Positions 35,113 to 48,034 are shown, counted from the first letter of the stretch. The stretch: 64,000 bases of DNA from Humulus lupulus (GCF_963169125.1 NC_084799.1:63224643-63288642), one strand, 5' to 3'. The notes: generated by a model not told the origin, from the letters alone. Made by a program: numbers and translations.

Positions 35113-36762
35113 CCATAGTGGAGAGCAGGAGCAGGGCAAGGAAGCAATAACAATCTAGTGCCAACAAGAGTCTTTGCATTGACCCAAAAGGAAGCAGTCA
35201 ACAGTAACACCGTTGTCACAGGTCAGCTCACTATTTTTAGTATGATATGTAGAGTCCTCATTGATTCTGGAACGACTCACTCTTATTTTTCTATGAATGT
35301 AATTGATAAACTAGGTTGCCTTGTAAATTGTTTGAGAGTAGTTTTAGTACCATGTTACCATCAAGAGACATTATGTCGTCGACTAAGTGGTTACAATTAA
35401 CTTCCATAATAGTTGAGGGCAGAGAGTGCCTAGTAGACCTCATAGAGTTAGACACACAAGATTATGATGCTATACTTGGCATGAATTGGCAAGCCAAATA
35501 TGGACCAACGATAGATTGCCAGCGAAAGACAGTAGAGTTCAGACTGGACGAAGGGGAACTTTTTTCTTTTAGGGGAGAAGTGACGGGATTTCATACACCC
35601 ATCATATCGGCATTAGAAGCTCGGAACATGATGCAGCATGGGTGATCAACATATTTGGAAAATGTTGTGGATAAATCTAAGGAGACGGAGTTAAAACTAG
35701 AAAATGTCCACATTGTTTGTGAGTTTCCGGAAGTGTTTCCCGAGGACTTACCAGGTTTAACCCCGGACAGAGAAATCGAATTCGTGATCAAACTTGCACC
35801 AGAAACAACACCAATATCCAAAGCGGCCTATTGAATGGCACCTGTAGAGTTGAAGGAAATCAAGACCCAGCTACAGAAATTGTTTGACAAGGGGTTCATA
35901 TGACCTAGTCATTCACCATGGGGGGCACCAGTTCTGTTTGCGAAAAAGAAGGATAGAAGTATGAGAATGTGCATAGATTATCGAGAACTCAATAAGGTCA
36001 CGATTAAGAACAAGTATCCTTTGCCTAGGATAGATGACCTCTTTGATTAACTACAAGGGGCAACATTGTTCTCAAAGATTGATCTGCGATCCGAGTACCA
36101 TTAGCTGAAAGTGAAGGAAGGAGATATTCCTAAAACAACTTTCAGAACTCACTACGGACATTATGAGTTCCTAGTGATGTCCTTTGGACTCCCTAATGCC
36201 CCAATGATGTTCATGGAGATGATGAAAAAAGTGTTTAAGGACTACTTGGATAAATTCGTAGTGGTGTTTATAGACGACATCCTTAGCTACTCAAAGACTA
36301 AGGAGGAGCATGAGAAGCACCTAAGGTTGACACTCTATAGAATACAAGAGCACCAACATTATGCTAAGTTCTCTAAGTGTAAATTTTGGTTGGAACAAGT
36401 GACTTTCCTAGGGCATATAGTATCCAAGAATGGAATAGCAGAGGATTTAACAAAGATCGAGGCCATTAAAGACTGCCCCCAACCCAGGAATGCCTTAGAG
36501 GTTCAAAGCTTCTTAGGGTTAGCGGGTTATTATCGGAAGTTTGTCGAGGATTTCTCTAAGATTGCCACACCCTTGACCAACTTAACCCGGAAACATCAAA
36601 AGTTCACATGGACTGAGAAATGTGAACAAAGCTTTCAAGCTATGAAGGATAAGTTGATCTCTACACCTATCCTTTGTGTTCCCACAGAGGGCGGAGAGTT
36701 CATGGTGTATTGTGATGCATCTAAGAATGGTTTAGGTTGCTTGTTTATGCATAATGGGAAGG
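35113..36762 (+). pseudogene. Protease and reverse transcriptase of element B, broken
   Basis: Protease active site DSGTTHS is at 35263-35283 and ILGMNWQAKYG near 35475. RT follows from about 35840 with FIDD at 36267-36278, then the RT connection and the start of RNase H (YCDASKNG near 36708). Stops occur at 35398, 35644, 35833, 35903, 36049 and 36104, among others. The reading ends where an LTR-like sequence is inserted at 36763, so most of RNase H is missing. Confidence 0.88.
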
Positions 36763-38070
36763 TGTAGAGTCCAAGAACTTTACTTAGCTAGTTAGATAGT
36801 AGTAATAGTAATAGCTAGTAATAGTTATAGTATGTTTATTATTGTGGATTTTGGTTCAAGTCAGGACTTAGTTGGGCACTCGTAGCAACACTTGTAGATT
36901 TTATAAGTTTAACCTATATTTTAAGAATATTAATTATAACCTAAGGTTTGATTAATATGACTGATTATGGAGATGATATTTATTATACTATAAGGTTTAG
37001 ATAGACCCAATAAGATAATAACACTTGTCAGATGTATGTTTAATGAGAAATTAAGTATTTTTTAGGAATAATTTATTAAGAATAATATTTGAAAATCCTA
37101 GAGTCTGCCAGCAGCTTTGAAATCGTTAAAGGACTTAGTCAAGGCTGTTTACTCAATTCAAATTAGGCTGAAAAAGTGTAATTACGTGTATAATATTTCA
37201 GCGTATGCCGATATATTGCAGCTCTAAGGGGCAATATATCGCTATACAGGGATATGGAAAACACGTAACTTCGCACGACCATTTTGACGAGCCTCGGGAA
37301 TATGAGCCCAGGCAATATATCGGCTCTAGGGCTATATTTTCAAATGATTTTGAAACCGAGCTCATTTTATTCCATAAACCTCTTGATAAGCCAGAATCTT
37401 TTTAACTGAGTCTTCAGCCTCTGCTGAACGATTATTCAAATGTTTTTCAATTAAAAAGCAATTATTTTATTTAAGCTAAATGAAGATATTTTCATTGTTG
37501 AACTCTATAAATAGGACCTAGTACCCAGCCATTTCTTCATTCTTCAAGCTGAGTTCAGAGCCTATAAGCTGCTAGGATTACTTTAGAGTGTTAAACACTT
37601 GGGTTGGGGTTATAAGCTTTATCATTATAAGATTATCAAACACTTGGGAAGTAAGATTTATAGTGTATTTCAGTTTCGAGGTATAGTTTGGTTATAAAGC
37701 AATCAAAGGTATTCCTATTCCTAGTTCATCTCTGTATATTTCCTTAGTTTTTTTTTTATAGTTTTTCTCTACTCAAATCCTAACTCAGTATTCTTTATTC
37801 TTGGTTAGGCATCTAAGTTCTTTGAACTTGAGGTTCTTGTTGGTAAGTATCTTCCCGATGGTTTAGTTCATTCTTTTCATCTCTTTTCTTTTAGAACACC
37901 CACCTCTCTATTAATGGTTTTTAGGAGTGTTCCAAAATCTCGACCTTGTTCTCATCATCCCGGTATTTTGGTAAGGAAAGTAGGATAGTTCTTATGTGAT
38001 ATGTGCTATGTTTATATAAAAGTGTTATGATTATGCTATAGTATGATTTTATGTGTTACGATATATGCAT
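36763..38070 (+). mobile_element. LTR-like insert between RT and integrase of B
   Basis: Element B sequence breaks off at 36762 and TGTAGAGTCC begins. The insert has a clear promoter, TATAAATAG at 37506-37514, in a setting like plant LTR promoters, followed by a leader-like stretch. No gag-pol lies inside, so it is a solo LTR or fragment in plus orientation. The right edge is uncertain: B homology resumes at about 38282 after tandem repeats and a hairpin, and about 290 bp of B present in A (7133-7420) is missing. No target duplication is visible. Confidence 0.6.
37506..37514 (+). promoter_or_regulatory. TATA box of the LTR-like insert
   Basis: TATAAATAG, followed about 30 bases on by a likely start-site region. 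It is the strongest TATA context in this stretch and fixes the insert orientation as plus. Confidence 0.6.
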
Positions 38071-38208
38071 GTTTTGGGGCTTATAGTTGTTATATAACAA
38101 ACCCTAACACTTTTATGTTTTGGGCTTATAGTTGTTATATATCAACCCCCAACATTTTTATGTTTTTGGGGCTTATAGTTGTTATATAGCAAACCCCAAC
38201 ACTTCCAT
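38071..38208. repeat. Three tandem repeats of about 46 bp
   Basis: Units 38071-38116, 38117-38161 and 38162-38208, each with TTATAGTTGTTATATA followed by a CCCCAACA-like block. They sit immediately left of the 25-bp hairpin. Confidence 0.93.
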
Positions 38209-38271
38209 GTTAGACACTTCCATGTTATCGCCAATGTTATCCAGTGGGCGATAACATGGAAGTGTCTAACA
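38208..38271. repeat. Perfect 25-bp inverted repeat with 14-base loop
   Basis: Left arm 38208-38232 and right arm 38247-38271 are exact reverse complements (arm core GACACTTCCATGTTATCG), separated by 38233-38246. In RNA or single-stranded DNA it would form a stable hairpin. It lies at the junction where B sequence resumes. Confidence 0.95.
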
Positions 38272-38281
38272 TAAGCCCCAT

Positions 38282-39234
38282 AAGACACTCTCAGCACAAT
38301 GGATACACTTCTATAGAATGAGATTATTAACGCCAATATTGAGTTAGTAACAGGAGGCCTAGCAAACCTCACTCTACAGCCCTCGCTATTTGAGCAGATT
38401 AAAGAAGGGTAGAAGGTGGATGAGACCCTAATGAATCAAGAGGCTTTGGTACAGGAAATGGGTAGTGATTATTTCACTATGACCAATGATGGATTGCTGC
38501 GATATAAGGATAGGATCTGTGTGCCTAACAATGACGAGATTAAGGCAAGTATTATGAAAGAGGCGCATACAACACCCTATTCCTTACATCTAGGGTCGAC
38601 AAAGATGTGCCAAGACCTTAAAGCGTTGTATTGGTGGCCTCGAATGAAGAAGGGTGTTGCTAAGTTTGTTGCCAGGTGTTTGACATGTCAGAAAGTTAAA
38701 GCAGAGCCCCAAAGGCCAGCAGGGATACTTCAGCCACTTTATGTTCCGAAATGGAAATGGGAAGACATAGCAATGGATTTTGTGGTAGGGTTACCTAGGA
38801 CCACAAAACATCATGATTCTACTTGGGTAATAGTGGATAGGCTCACTAAGTCTGCCCATTTTCTACCAGTAAAGACCACCTACTTGGGGGATCAGTATGC
38901 AGAGTTGTCTGTTAGTGAAATAGTGAGACTTCATGGGTTCCCAAAGTCGATTATTTTTTATCGAGGGTCAGTGTTCACATTGAACTTTTGGAAAGGATTG
39001 CATAAAGCTATGGGTACAAAGTTGAAGTTCAGTACCAATTTTTATCCTCAAACTGATAGGCAGTTTGAGAGGACTATTCAGATTCTAGAAGATATGTTGA
39101 GATGTTGTGCGTTGGAATTTTCAGAGTCATGGAGTCGATATCTACCCCTGATGGAGTTCTCCTATAACAATAGCTATCAATCCACTATTATGATGGCTCC
39201 CTATGAGATGTTTTATGGATGCATATGTAGATAT
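38282..39234 (+). pseudogene. Integrase N-terminal part of element B
   Basis: An ORF at 38416-39240 (274 codons) carries the HHCC zinc region (HTTPYSLHLGSTKM to ARCLTCQK, 38562-38697) and the catalytic core from MDFVVGLPRTTK (38775) through KSIIFYRG, where the second catalytic Asp expected after ISD is not seen as DRG but as YRG. It ends at 39234 where a solo LTR is inserted. The C-terminal part resumes at 40303. Integrase would insert element DNA; this copy is interrupted. Confidence 0.87.
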
Positions 39235-40302
39235 TGTTAGAGAATATATATTTATACTCAATGGAAACATGGAAAAACCAAAATACAACTCCATGCAAAA
39301 AATACAATAGACAAGATAATATTGATTAAAGAAATATTACAACTCATTTGCTCAAAATACAAGTAAATAGAAAGATGTAGAAGAAGAAGATTACAAACTC
39401 AAACAATAATAATACAAGTAAATAAGATCAACAAGATCAAAATAATGAAAATAAAACCAATAAAAAGAACAAACTCTCACACAACCAAAGTGTAAAGTAG
39501 TGGGGATCACCAACTTGAACAAGGTTCAAAACCTTTGTCCAAAAGCTTATTTCCCCCTATTCTCTAAGCACTAAGGGATCTCTCTAGGAAATAACTCTCT
39601 GGAATTATCAAGCCTCTATAGTGTATTTTCCAGCCAAGTGCTTTGTGGATGGAAATTGGTGTGTCTTACAAGTGAGCATTAGGCTCCTATTTATAGAATT
39701 TTTTGAGACACCCTTTGAATTTTAAATTCCACCAACCCCCATGGCTGTTACCAATGATTAATTGGATGTTTATGAAATTAAAATAGAGATTTGGGAGTTG
39801 CTTGGCTGTTGGAAATGTTCAAAATTGGATAAAACTGAAGTTTGGAAAATGTTGTCAGCCGCTCAGGCCGCGGCCTGAAAAACATGAGCCGCGACCCACG
39901 ATGTTTTTTGCCTCTTGGGCTGCGGCCTGAAAAACATAGGCAGCGGCCTAAGTCCTTTTTTCAACAACCAATTTTCCAAATTTGTCAAAACGTTCCAAAT
40001 TCATTCCCACTTGATTTTGTAACTTCCATACACATTATGGGAGTTAGAATCACATCTCTAACAGCCATATCTCTTATGGCTTTTGAGAAATTCAAATCAA
40101 AATGTGTAATATCAAATCTACACATTATTGGGTAATATTTGGGAGTTACAAGTTTTTTTTTTTTGTAACTCCAAAATATGTCACATTTGCCACACACATG
40201 TATCCAATTTTTGTGACTCTCAATAATATGTTACAAGTTGTGACAAATCACATTATGTCACATTATTTAATCTAACATTATATTATTTAAAATAATATAA
40301 CA
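39235..40302 (-). mobile_element. Minus-strand solo LTR in the integrase of B
   Basis: TGTTAGAGAATAT to AATATAACA, 1068 bp, interrupts integrase between sequences continuous in element A (near 8371). A minus-strand TATAAATAGG at 39695-39686 fixes orientation. There is no internal coding region. Flanks are GATAT and TATCT, so the target duplication is unclear or decayed. A GC-rich pair of repeats at about 39855-39955 (GGCTGCGGCCTGAAAAACAT) stands out from the AT-rich LTR. Confidence 0.72.
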
Positions 40303-40925
40303 TATCTCTCTTGCACTAGGATGAGGTTGGGGATAAGCAGATTTTAGGCCTAGAGGCTATTATGGAAGCCAGTGAGGCAATTGAGAAGATTCACCAAAAG
40401 ATGTTTTTTTCTCAAAGTAGGCAAAAGAGTTACGCCGACCTTAAGAGAAGAGACATCGAGTTTTCAGTTAACGAGCTTATGTTCTTGAGAGTCTTGCTAA
40501 TGAAGGGTTCTATGTGTTTTGGGAAGAAAGGAAATTGAGCCCGAGATTTATAGGTCCATTTGAGATTTTGGACAGAGTTGGGCAAGTTGCGTACCGTTTA
40601 GCACTGCCCCCACCACTAGCCGAAACGCATAATGTCTTTCATATCTCAATGTTGCATAAGTACATGTCAGATCCCTCTCATCTTCTGATATATGAGTCGT
40701 TACAACTTAAGCATGACTTAAGTTATGATGAGCAACCAAAGCGTATCATCTAAAAGGGAATCAAGGAATTGAGATCCAAAAGGATTCCATTAGTTAAGGT
40801 CCTGTGGAAGAATAGCACGGAAATAGAGGCAACATAGGATTTGGAGGAAGACATGAAAGAAAGATACCCTGAGTTATTTGGCAAGAAAGAATTTCGGGAC
40901 GAAATTCCTTTTAAGGATGGTATAT
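40303..40925 (+). pseudogene. Integrase C-terminus and chromodomain-like tail of element B
   Basis: Continues the integrase from LHXDEVG-like sequence at 40310. 40514-40753 contains the GPFEILDRVGQVAYRLALPP stretch usual for gypsy integrase C-termini. The tail at 40770-40900 resembles the VKVLWKN...EEDM segment of chromoviruses, with stops at 40751 and about 40836. The polypurine tract AAGGATGGTATAT (40913-40925) then abuts the 3' LTR. Confidence 0.83.
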
Positions 40926-42654
40926 TGTAGCGCACCAATTTTTTTATTTTATTTTATTAATTTGTGTGCTTTATTTTATTATTAAATGTTAAGTGTTAGA
41001 AATTATTTTTAATTGTTGAAATTATTTAGTAGGAATTATGTGAATTTAATTTTTGTTAATTGTTTTATTTAATTATTTTATTTTTAAGAGCTTTCTTGAG
41101 TATTGGTTATGTGCACGAAGGTGCATGGTTAGTAGAGATGCACTTAAGCACTTGTGTGTGTGCATGTGCATTGTTCCATGGTGAGCATGCAATAGTTTTT
41201 CCCATTCATTATTTCTTTTATTTTTATATTTACTTAAGTAATTAAAAAGAAAAAGAAAATGAAAGAAATAGGGAGAGTGGGTGTGAGGTGTGTGAATGCA
41301 AGCTAGGGAGTTATTTCCATATTTTTGAAGATTCCCACATTAGTATGGAACTGAATGGGAAGAGGAAAGTCCACCACCCTTTATTAGAAATATAGGAAAT
41401 CAAGGAATAAATTAAAGAAGAAATTGAAGTTACATTTTTCTGCTAGAGCCCTAGGGTACTCAACCACTGGGTAATAAAAGGAAAAGAAAAATTGTCTTGG
41501 TCTCATTTGCATGGTGGCTGGCCAAGACATCTAGAGAGCGAGAGGGGAGAGAGAGAGAGAGAGATCGTGCAAGAGAAGAAGGAGAAGTAGAAGATGAGAG
41601 GTTCAAAATTGTGCTAGGTATGGTTCTTTGTTTTTTATCCTCTAGGTCTAAGTTCCTTCTCCTCAATCCTAAGAATTTTCTTCTCTTTTCTTGATATGGG
41701 ATTCGAAAACCCTAGGTTGTTCAAAGAGGATGGCCATTTGTTTTGGGTACTTGATTTCTAGCAAGAGAGGTAATGGAAATCTACAACCTTATTTTTGTTG
41801 TTTTGTTACCTTGATTCTTGTTTGTTCTTGTCTTCAAGAGAAAATATGTTTAAATGATTATGGTTAATTGTTTTTGTGTTATGGTCTTGATTTATGGAAT
41901 AATTCCATTATTTATTATGGGAAATTTTAATAAATTTATAGTATGAAAAGTCTTGTTTTTATATAAGCTATGGTTTGGTGCATGATGATAGGTTAGAAAT
42001 CCTATTACTATATGGTTGATGGGATTTTTTTCTGCAAAATATATGTTGATATTGATTGTCTCTTAATTTTTAGAAAACATGCAAGGGGTTTGTTGTTGTT
42101 GGAACATGTAATATTCAGCCAAGGGATCCTTTTGCATGTTGAGTTGTATATTTTTTTATTTGTATTACATGTTGTCATTTGTGATCATAGGAGTATGCTA
42201 GGTTTTTCTTTGGGTTTGGAAACAACAAGAGATAGAAACATGATATAGGTTTCGGCCTAGTATTTTAATTAAAGGGTTGTGAAATTTGTTTGGTTTTCTT
42301 GACTTTACTTTACTATTTTGGGGTAATGAGCATATTGTTAATTGTGATATTTCATGTTATTAGGTTGTATAGAATTTGACATGAGCATGCATTATGGTGT
42401 AAGTTTGTTTTGATTTTGATGTTGATTTTGCATGACTAAATGTATTCTTGAATTGTTCAAGTGTAGAAACATGTTAGGTTATGTGTTAACATGATTAAAG
42501 ATATAATTTTGATAAATATATGCTTGCTGTTTTTTTATTTTTGAGATGGTAATGGTAAACCAATGATTTAAAAATGCAAAAGAGAAGCCCCAAAGTGATG
42601 TTTTGATTTTGTATAAACAAAAGACATTTTACTTCGCATGTTAATGGGGGTTTT
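40926..42654 (+). repeat. 3' LTR of element B, first segment
   Basis: Starts TGTAGCGCACC at 40926 and matches the A LTR start. From 41244 it matches the 5' LTR. It is cut at 42654 by copia D; the bases GTTTT at 42650-42654 are repeated at 52869-52873. A (GA)n tract lies near 41545. No gene. Confidence 0.92.
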
Positions 42655-44290
42655 TGTTGGGAAAACATATACAAGATCTTTATTAATTTTCATGTAGATC
42701 TAATATTAAACTAATTAATATGAGATAACCTAGAATATATTTCTAAAATTGAATTCAAAGAGAAATAATGATAATAATACTAACATTATACGCAGCGGAA
42801 TAAATGAGACTTTCCTTCAGTTTCTCTAACCCTTGTATCCTTTTTGTCACAAAGTATTACCAAGAAACTGAACCGATCTTCAATTTTCTTCACAGTCTTC
42901 CAAAGTATCCTAAGAATCACCTAGACTAGAGTGGAAAATTCTCAACATATGAGATGGATACATAGAGAAGAAGAGAAAATAACATTAAGGCTTAGAAAAG
43001 GACTTATGTTTAGAGAGAATCTAAAACCTATCAAAAAACCAGTGTCTGTCATCTGAAATCTGACTTGTGTTTTCAACTATCTCTTAGCATTCCTTTTATA
43101 GACTCATTAGGTCATTTATTTAATTAAAAAATTAATAAAATAATCACCAATTAACAGCCCTAGGTCAAAATTATCACGGGCTCTAGGCCCGTGAAATTTC
43201 TCATTTGATTATGAGCCCATTGGACTTAAAATCAAGGCCTATATTTTTTTCTATTGATTTGATTAAATAAATAATTATTTAAATCTTTTATCAAATTAAT
43301 TATATATAATTTGAACCTTGATTTAAACTTATTTATTAATTTAGATACAAATTTATCTTAATTAATTAATCTGCCTTAATTTCTCTTTTCTTCTCAAAAT
43401 TATATAAATTTGTGAAACTATCCAAAATTGACCTGGTCAACTTTGATAATTAAATCAATTAATTGAGACTATCTAAATGATTTTATCCAAGGTATAGTGG
43501 GGACCATGGGCCTATGAAATCAAGCTCCAATAAGTTATCATAAATCTAACAAATAAATTTACTAACTTATTAATTCCTTGTGACACTATTAATTATCCAT
43601 TGTTACAACAATAATTGTCACTCAATCCTCTATAGATGGTCTACAATGAGATGGGACTAAAATACCGTTTTACCCCTCATTGTATTTTATCCTTAAAACA
43701 CTTAGTTCCTTGTAAATGATATTTTAGTAAACTAATTAAATTACTGAAATGAGATCTCTATCATTTAACACCTTTAACCAAAATAAAAGGAAACCATCAT
43801 TTCACGTCTTCATCAGAAGCTATAGATGTTCATATATATGATTAACACTCCCACTCAATTATACTACCGAGTTCCCAAGATGTAAGTATGGGCTAGTCCG
43901 TAGGGTAAGCTGGTAACGAACAAGTCAAAGAACTCAAATAATATAATCAGTTAGAATACTAACAACTCAGAATTGATATTGAATTGACCTATGGTCAACT
44001 ATATGATATGACTAGAATAGATAATATCGGTATGTTTACTTATCCTATCAACTGTCAATATTGGTCCAGTCCGATGTAACAAATACATCTGATCTTAATA
44101 TTTTGAACATATAAATACGATTATCTATATGCTCGAGATTTAATAGAAGTTTATATTAAACAACTAATCATGAAAATAAAACATGTGAGCAAAATGATTG
44201 ACCATGTCAAAAAATGATATCTATTCTTTTATTGATAATACATGAGATTACAAAGAAATTGGGTTTTAATTAGGGAATAAAACCCTAACA
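42655..44290 (-). repeat. 3' LTR of copia D
   Basis: 1636 bp from TGTTGGGAAAACAT to AACCCTAACA. A minus-strand TATAAAAGGA at 43100-43091 is a likely promoter copy. It lacks segments present in the right LTR. Confidence 0.93.
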
Positions 44291-44560
44291 AACTCCCACT
44301 TGCACTAATTGAAACTAATGCCTTAATTCTACTAATCTCATTTCCTTGATATGCTTATCAAATGTAGCTTCTGGTAGTGTCTTCATAAACGGATCTGCAA
44401 GATTGTCTTCAGATTCAATCTTCATAAACTTCACATCTCCCCTGACTACATATTCTCGAATAATGTGATACTTACTTTCTATATGCTTACTCCTCTTGTG
44501 ACTATGAGGTTCTTTCGAGTTGGCTATGCTCCTATATTGTCACAAAACAACACAAGCGGT

Positions 44561-47500
44561 TTATCCATTTCTAGAATAACACCAAGATCTGAATAGAACT
44601 TCTTTAGCTGCTTTTGACGTGACTATGTACGCAGCCTCCATGGTGGAATCTGAGATTGCAGATTGCTTTACGCTTCTCCATATCATAGCTCCACCCCCAA
44701 GAGTAAGCACCATTCCATATGTAGACTTCCTGCCATCGACATCAGTCTGAAAATCTGAATCGGTGTAGCCTACAGGGTTTAGAACACCACCCTTGTAGAC
44801 TAACATATAATCCCTAGTCTGCCTTATACTTCAGGATATGCTTAACTGCCATCCAATGTTCCGGTCCTGGGTTTGACAGATACCTGCTCACTACTCCCAT
44901 TGCATAGCAGATAAATGGTCTAGTACACAACATGTCATACATCAGACATCCAACTACAGATGCGTAAGACACTTTTCTCATTGCATCTCCCTCTTAAAGA
45001 GTTTGGGGAGACTACTTCTTTGAAAGATGAATTCCATGGTGGGACAATAAACGTCATTTATTGGAATTTGTCATTGGGAATCGTTCAAGCACTTTATCTA
45101 CGCAAGATGCTTGAGATAGAGCTAAGAGTTTGTTCTTTCTATCCCTGATGATCTGGATATCTAGAACATAACTTGTTTCACCCAAATCCTTCATCTGGAA
45201 TTGAGTGCTCAGCCAATTCTTCACATCTGATAATTTCTTAACATTGTTTCCAATGAGTAAGATATCATTGACATAAAGAACAAGGAATACCACTATTTGA
45301 TTTGCCTTCAGTTCATAAACACAAGGCTCATCAATACTTTTTTCAATGCCATAGGTCTTGATTATTTCATCAAACCTAAGATTCCAGGAACGAGAAGCTT
45401 GCTTAAGTCCATAAATGGACCTATTCAACTTGCAAACATTTCCTTCTTGTCCAGCTACTTTAAATCCTTCTGGCTGATCCATATAAATGACTTCGTCAAG
45501 CTTCCCATTAAGAAAAGTTGTCTTGACATCCATTTGCCAAATCTCATAGTCGAGAGTGGCTACTATGGATATGAGGATGTGAATGGACTTGAGCATGGCT
45601 ACCGGACTAAAAGTTTCCTCATAGTCCATGCCTTCTCTTTCGGTATAACCTTTTGTCACTAATCGAGCTTTGTAAGTCTCAATATTTCCATCAACACCTC
45701 ATTTCTTCTTTTAGATCCACTTGCACCCAATGGCCCTAAAGTCACTAGGTGCTTCCATAAGATCCCAGACGGAACTTGAGTACATGGAATCCATTTCCTA
45801 TTTCATGGCTTCGAACCATAGCTCCTTTTTAGGGCTAGCCATTGCCTGTTTGAAAGACAATGGATCATCGTCACCAGTGTCACCAACAACCATATTGGTT
45901 TCACCATCCAAACCATAGCGAACTAGGTTCTTGTAAACCCTCCCACTACGACGAGGCTTCATGAATGTTCGCTCAAGAACAGTGGTGCTGTCTTCATTTA
46001 AATCGATTTGCGTCGGTTCGACATGAAGAGTGGGAATTTCATCATCAACTCGCGTTGATGACGATGGACATTTGTTGGAGTCAATTCTTTAACCATCTCT
46101 TCTAAAACTACTTTTCCAAAAAATTAGCATTCGTAGAAGTAAACACTTTCTTTTTTGAATGACTATAGAAAATTCCATCCCGAGTACCTTTAGGATAGCC
46201 AACAAACATGCAAACTTCAGTTTGCGGTTCTAGCTTTCCTTCCTTTTTCCTCAGGACGCGGGTGGGACACCCCCAGATTCTATAATGGCATAAACTAGGT
46301 TCACAACCATTCTAGCGTTCTAAAGGTGTTTTGGGGATTGATTTAGACGGCACGACATTGAGAATGTCGTTCATGGTTTCAATTGCTTGACCCCAGAACA
46401 AAGTTGGTAGAGTTGAGTAACTAAGCATGCATCGAACCATTTCCAATAAAGTTCTGTTCTGGCGTTCTGCTACACCATTTTATTGCGAAGTACCTGGGGC
46501 AGTTAGTAGTGATAAAGTCCCAAGATTAGTTAAATGATCTTGGAACTGCATATCCAAATGTTCTCCACCCCTATTAGATCGCAAGATCTTTAATGTTTAC
46601 CTAATTGGTTCTGAGCGGTTGCTAATTCCTGAAACTTTGAAAATATTTATGATTTCCTATGCATTAGGTAAAGACATGAATATCTAGAGAAATTGTCAAT
46701 GAAAGTGACGAAATACACAAAACCACCCCTGGCTTGTACATTCAAAGGTCCAAAAACATATGAATGCACCAAGTGGTACTTTGGTACTTTGGCCCGATCA
46801 CCCTTTGCAGAGAATGGATGCTTGGTCAGTTTGCCTTCTAAACAAGATTCACCGACAGGTAATTCACCTAAGGTGAGTTCCCTCAAAGGCCCATCCTTTG
46901 TAAGTCTTTGAATCCTATCATAGCCAATGTGACCTAGTCTCAAGTGCCATAAATACGACATATTTTCGTTATAAGTCTTTTGACGTTTATTGGTCCTAGG
47001 TTTAGCTACTTTGAATAAATCATTGTTAAGAGCGAGGGGTTCGTTAGGTCGCAGAATATAAAGCCTGTTTCCAAACATGCAATACACAATTGTGATCCAT
47101 TGAAAGAAATAGATATATTAGAACTTGCGAAAGTCATTACAAATCGTTCTAAATGCAACATGGAAACTGAAATTAAATTTCTACTAAAATTCAAAATAAA
47201 AAATACATCATTTAAAATTAATTTTTTTTTTCTGAACTTCAGACAATCTCTTCCTCTAGCTTGGACCGCAACGAACTCCATTCCCAACTCTAAGCTTTAA
47301 GCCGCCTTCGTCCACTTCCTCCCATGATTCAAGAAGTTGTAAAGAGTTGCAAACATGATTGGTAGATCCAAAATCAATAATCCAAGCGAAATTATCATTC
47401 TCTAAAAATCATGTTTCTAAGATAAATGAACTATAATCATTACCTTTGTTTTTTGTTGCTAGAAACTTGGGGAATCTTATTTCAAATGCCCCTTCTTTTT

Positions 47501-48034
47501 GCAGTGAAAACACTTATCTTTACCTATCTTGTTTTTCTTGTTCTTCCCCTTAGGCATCTGTGCATTTGGTTGTGCACTCGTCTTTGTATCCTTTCAAGGC
47601 TTGGGGTTGTTGTTTTGTCCACCTTTCCTCTTGTTTTTAGCTTTTGATGACGAAGCTTGGTTAGCTTCAGCCTTAGTTGGATCAACAACAACACCAGTAG
47701 TCTTATTTTCTCCTCCTTTACTAGTTCCACCCATGATAGGCTCAATAAAGTGAAGCTCGTTCATGTGCTGCGTCAGACCATAGTTGAGTTGATCACGAAC
47801 GTGCGAACATGGTGCCATTCGAGCATTCACGGTGTCATCACGTATGTGCGTTGACAATGCTATCCAAGCATTTACGGTGCCATCATGAGCATTGACGATT
47901 CCATCACGAACGTGCGGACACGGTGCTCATTCTGGGGATTCCTCAATCATGACGAACTCAGAGTTGTCACCAATCAACTCTATGTTGATATTCTGCTTCC
48001 AATTAAGGAAGTTTTCTCCAGTGAGTTTCTCCAT
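44561..48034 (-). pseudogene. Gag-pol of copia D, decayed
   Basis: Reading leftward: gag start MEKLTGENFLNWKQNINIE at 48034, a compressed gag body, a basic linker (KAKNKRKGGQNNN, near 47615), a knuckle near 47510 with one Cys lost (CFHCKKKGHLK-stop-DS), protease remnants, the pre-integrase segment (LNDVFFILNFSRNLISV) at 47287-47006, the integrase zinc region (WHLRLGHIGYDRI to ESC) at 47087-46647, RT at 45659-45054 and RNase H at 44806-44561 (GYTDSDFQTDVDGRKST). The RT catalytic motif reads YVND rather than YVDD (45277-45261). Stops and shifts separate the pieces. The element is inactive. Confidence 0.9.
47770..47935 (-). repeat. Degenerate repeats replacing the gag body of copia D
   Basis: The minus strand encodes recurring HVRD-x-IVNA, DGTVNA and HIRDDTVNA phrases between the gag start and the later gag segment DQLNYGLTQHMNEL. 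In DNA, (C)ACGTTCGTGAT and TGCATTTACGGTGCC-like blocks recur. Copia gag normally has over 100 more residues here, so the body seems deleted with short repeats in its place. Confidence 0.5.
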
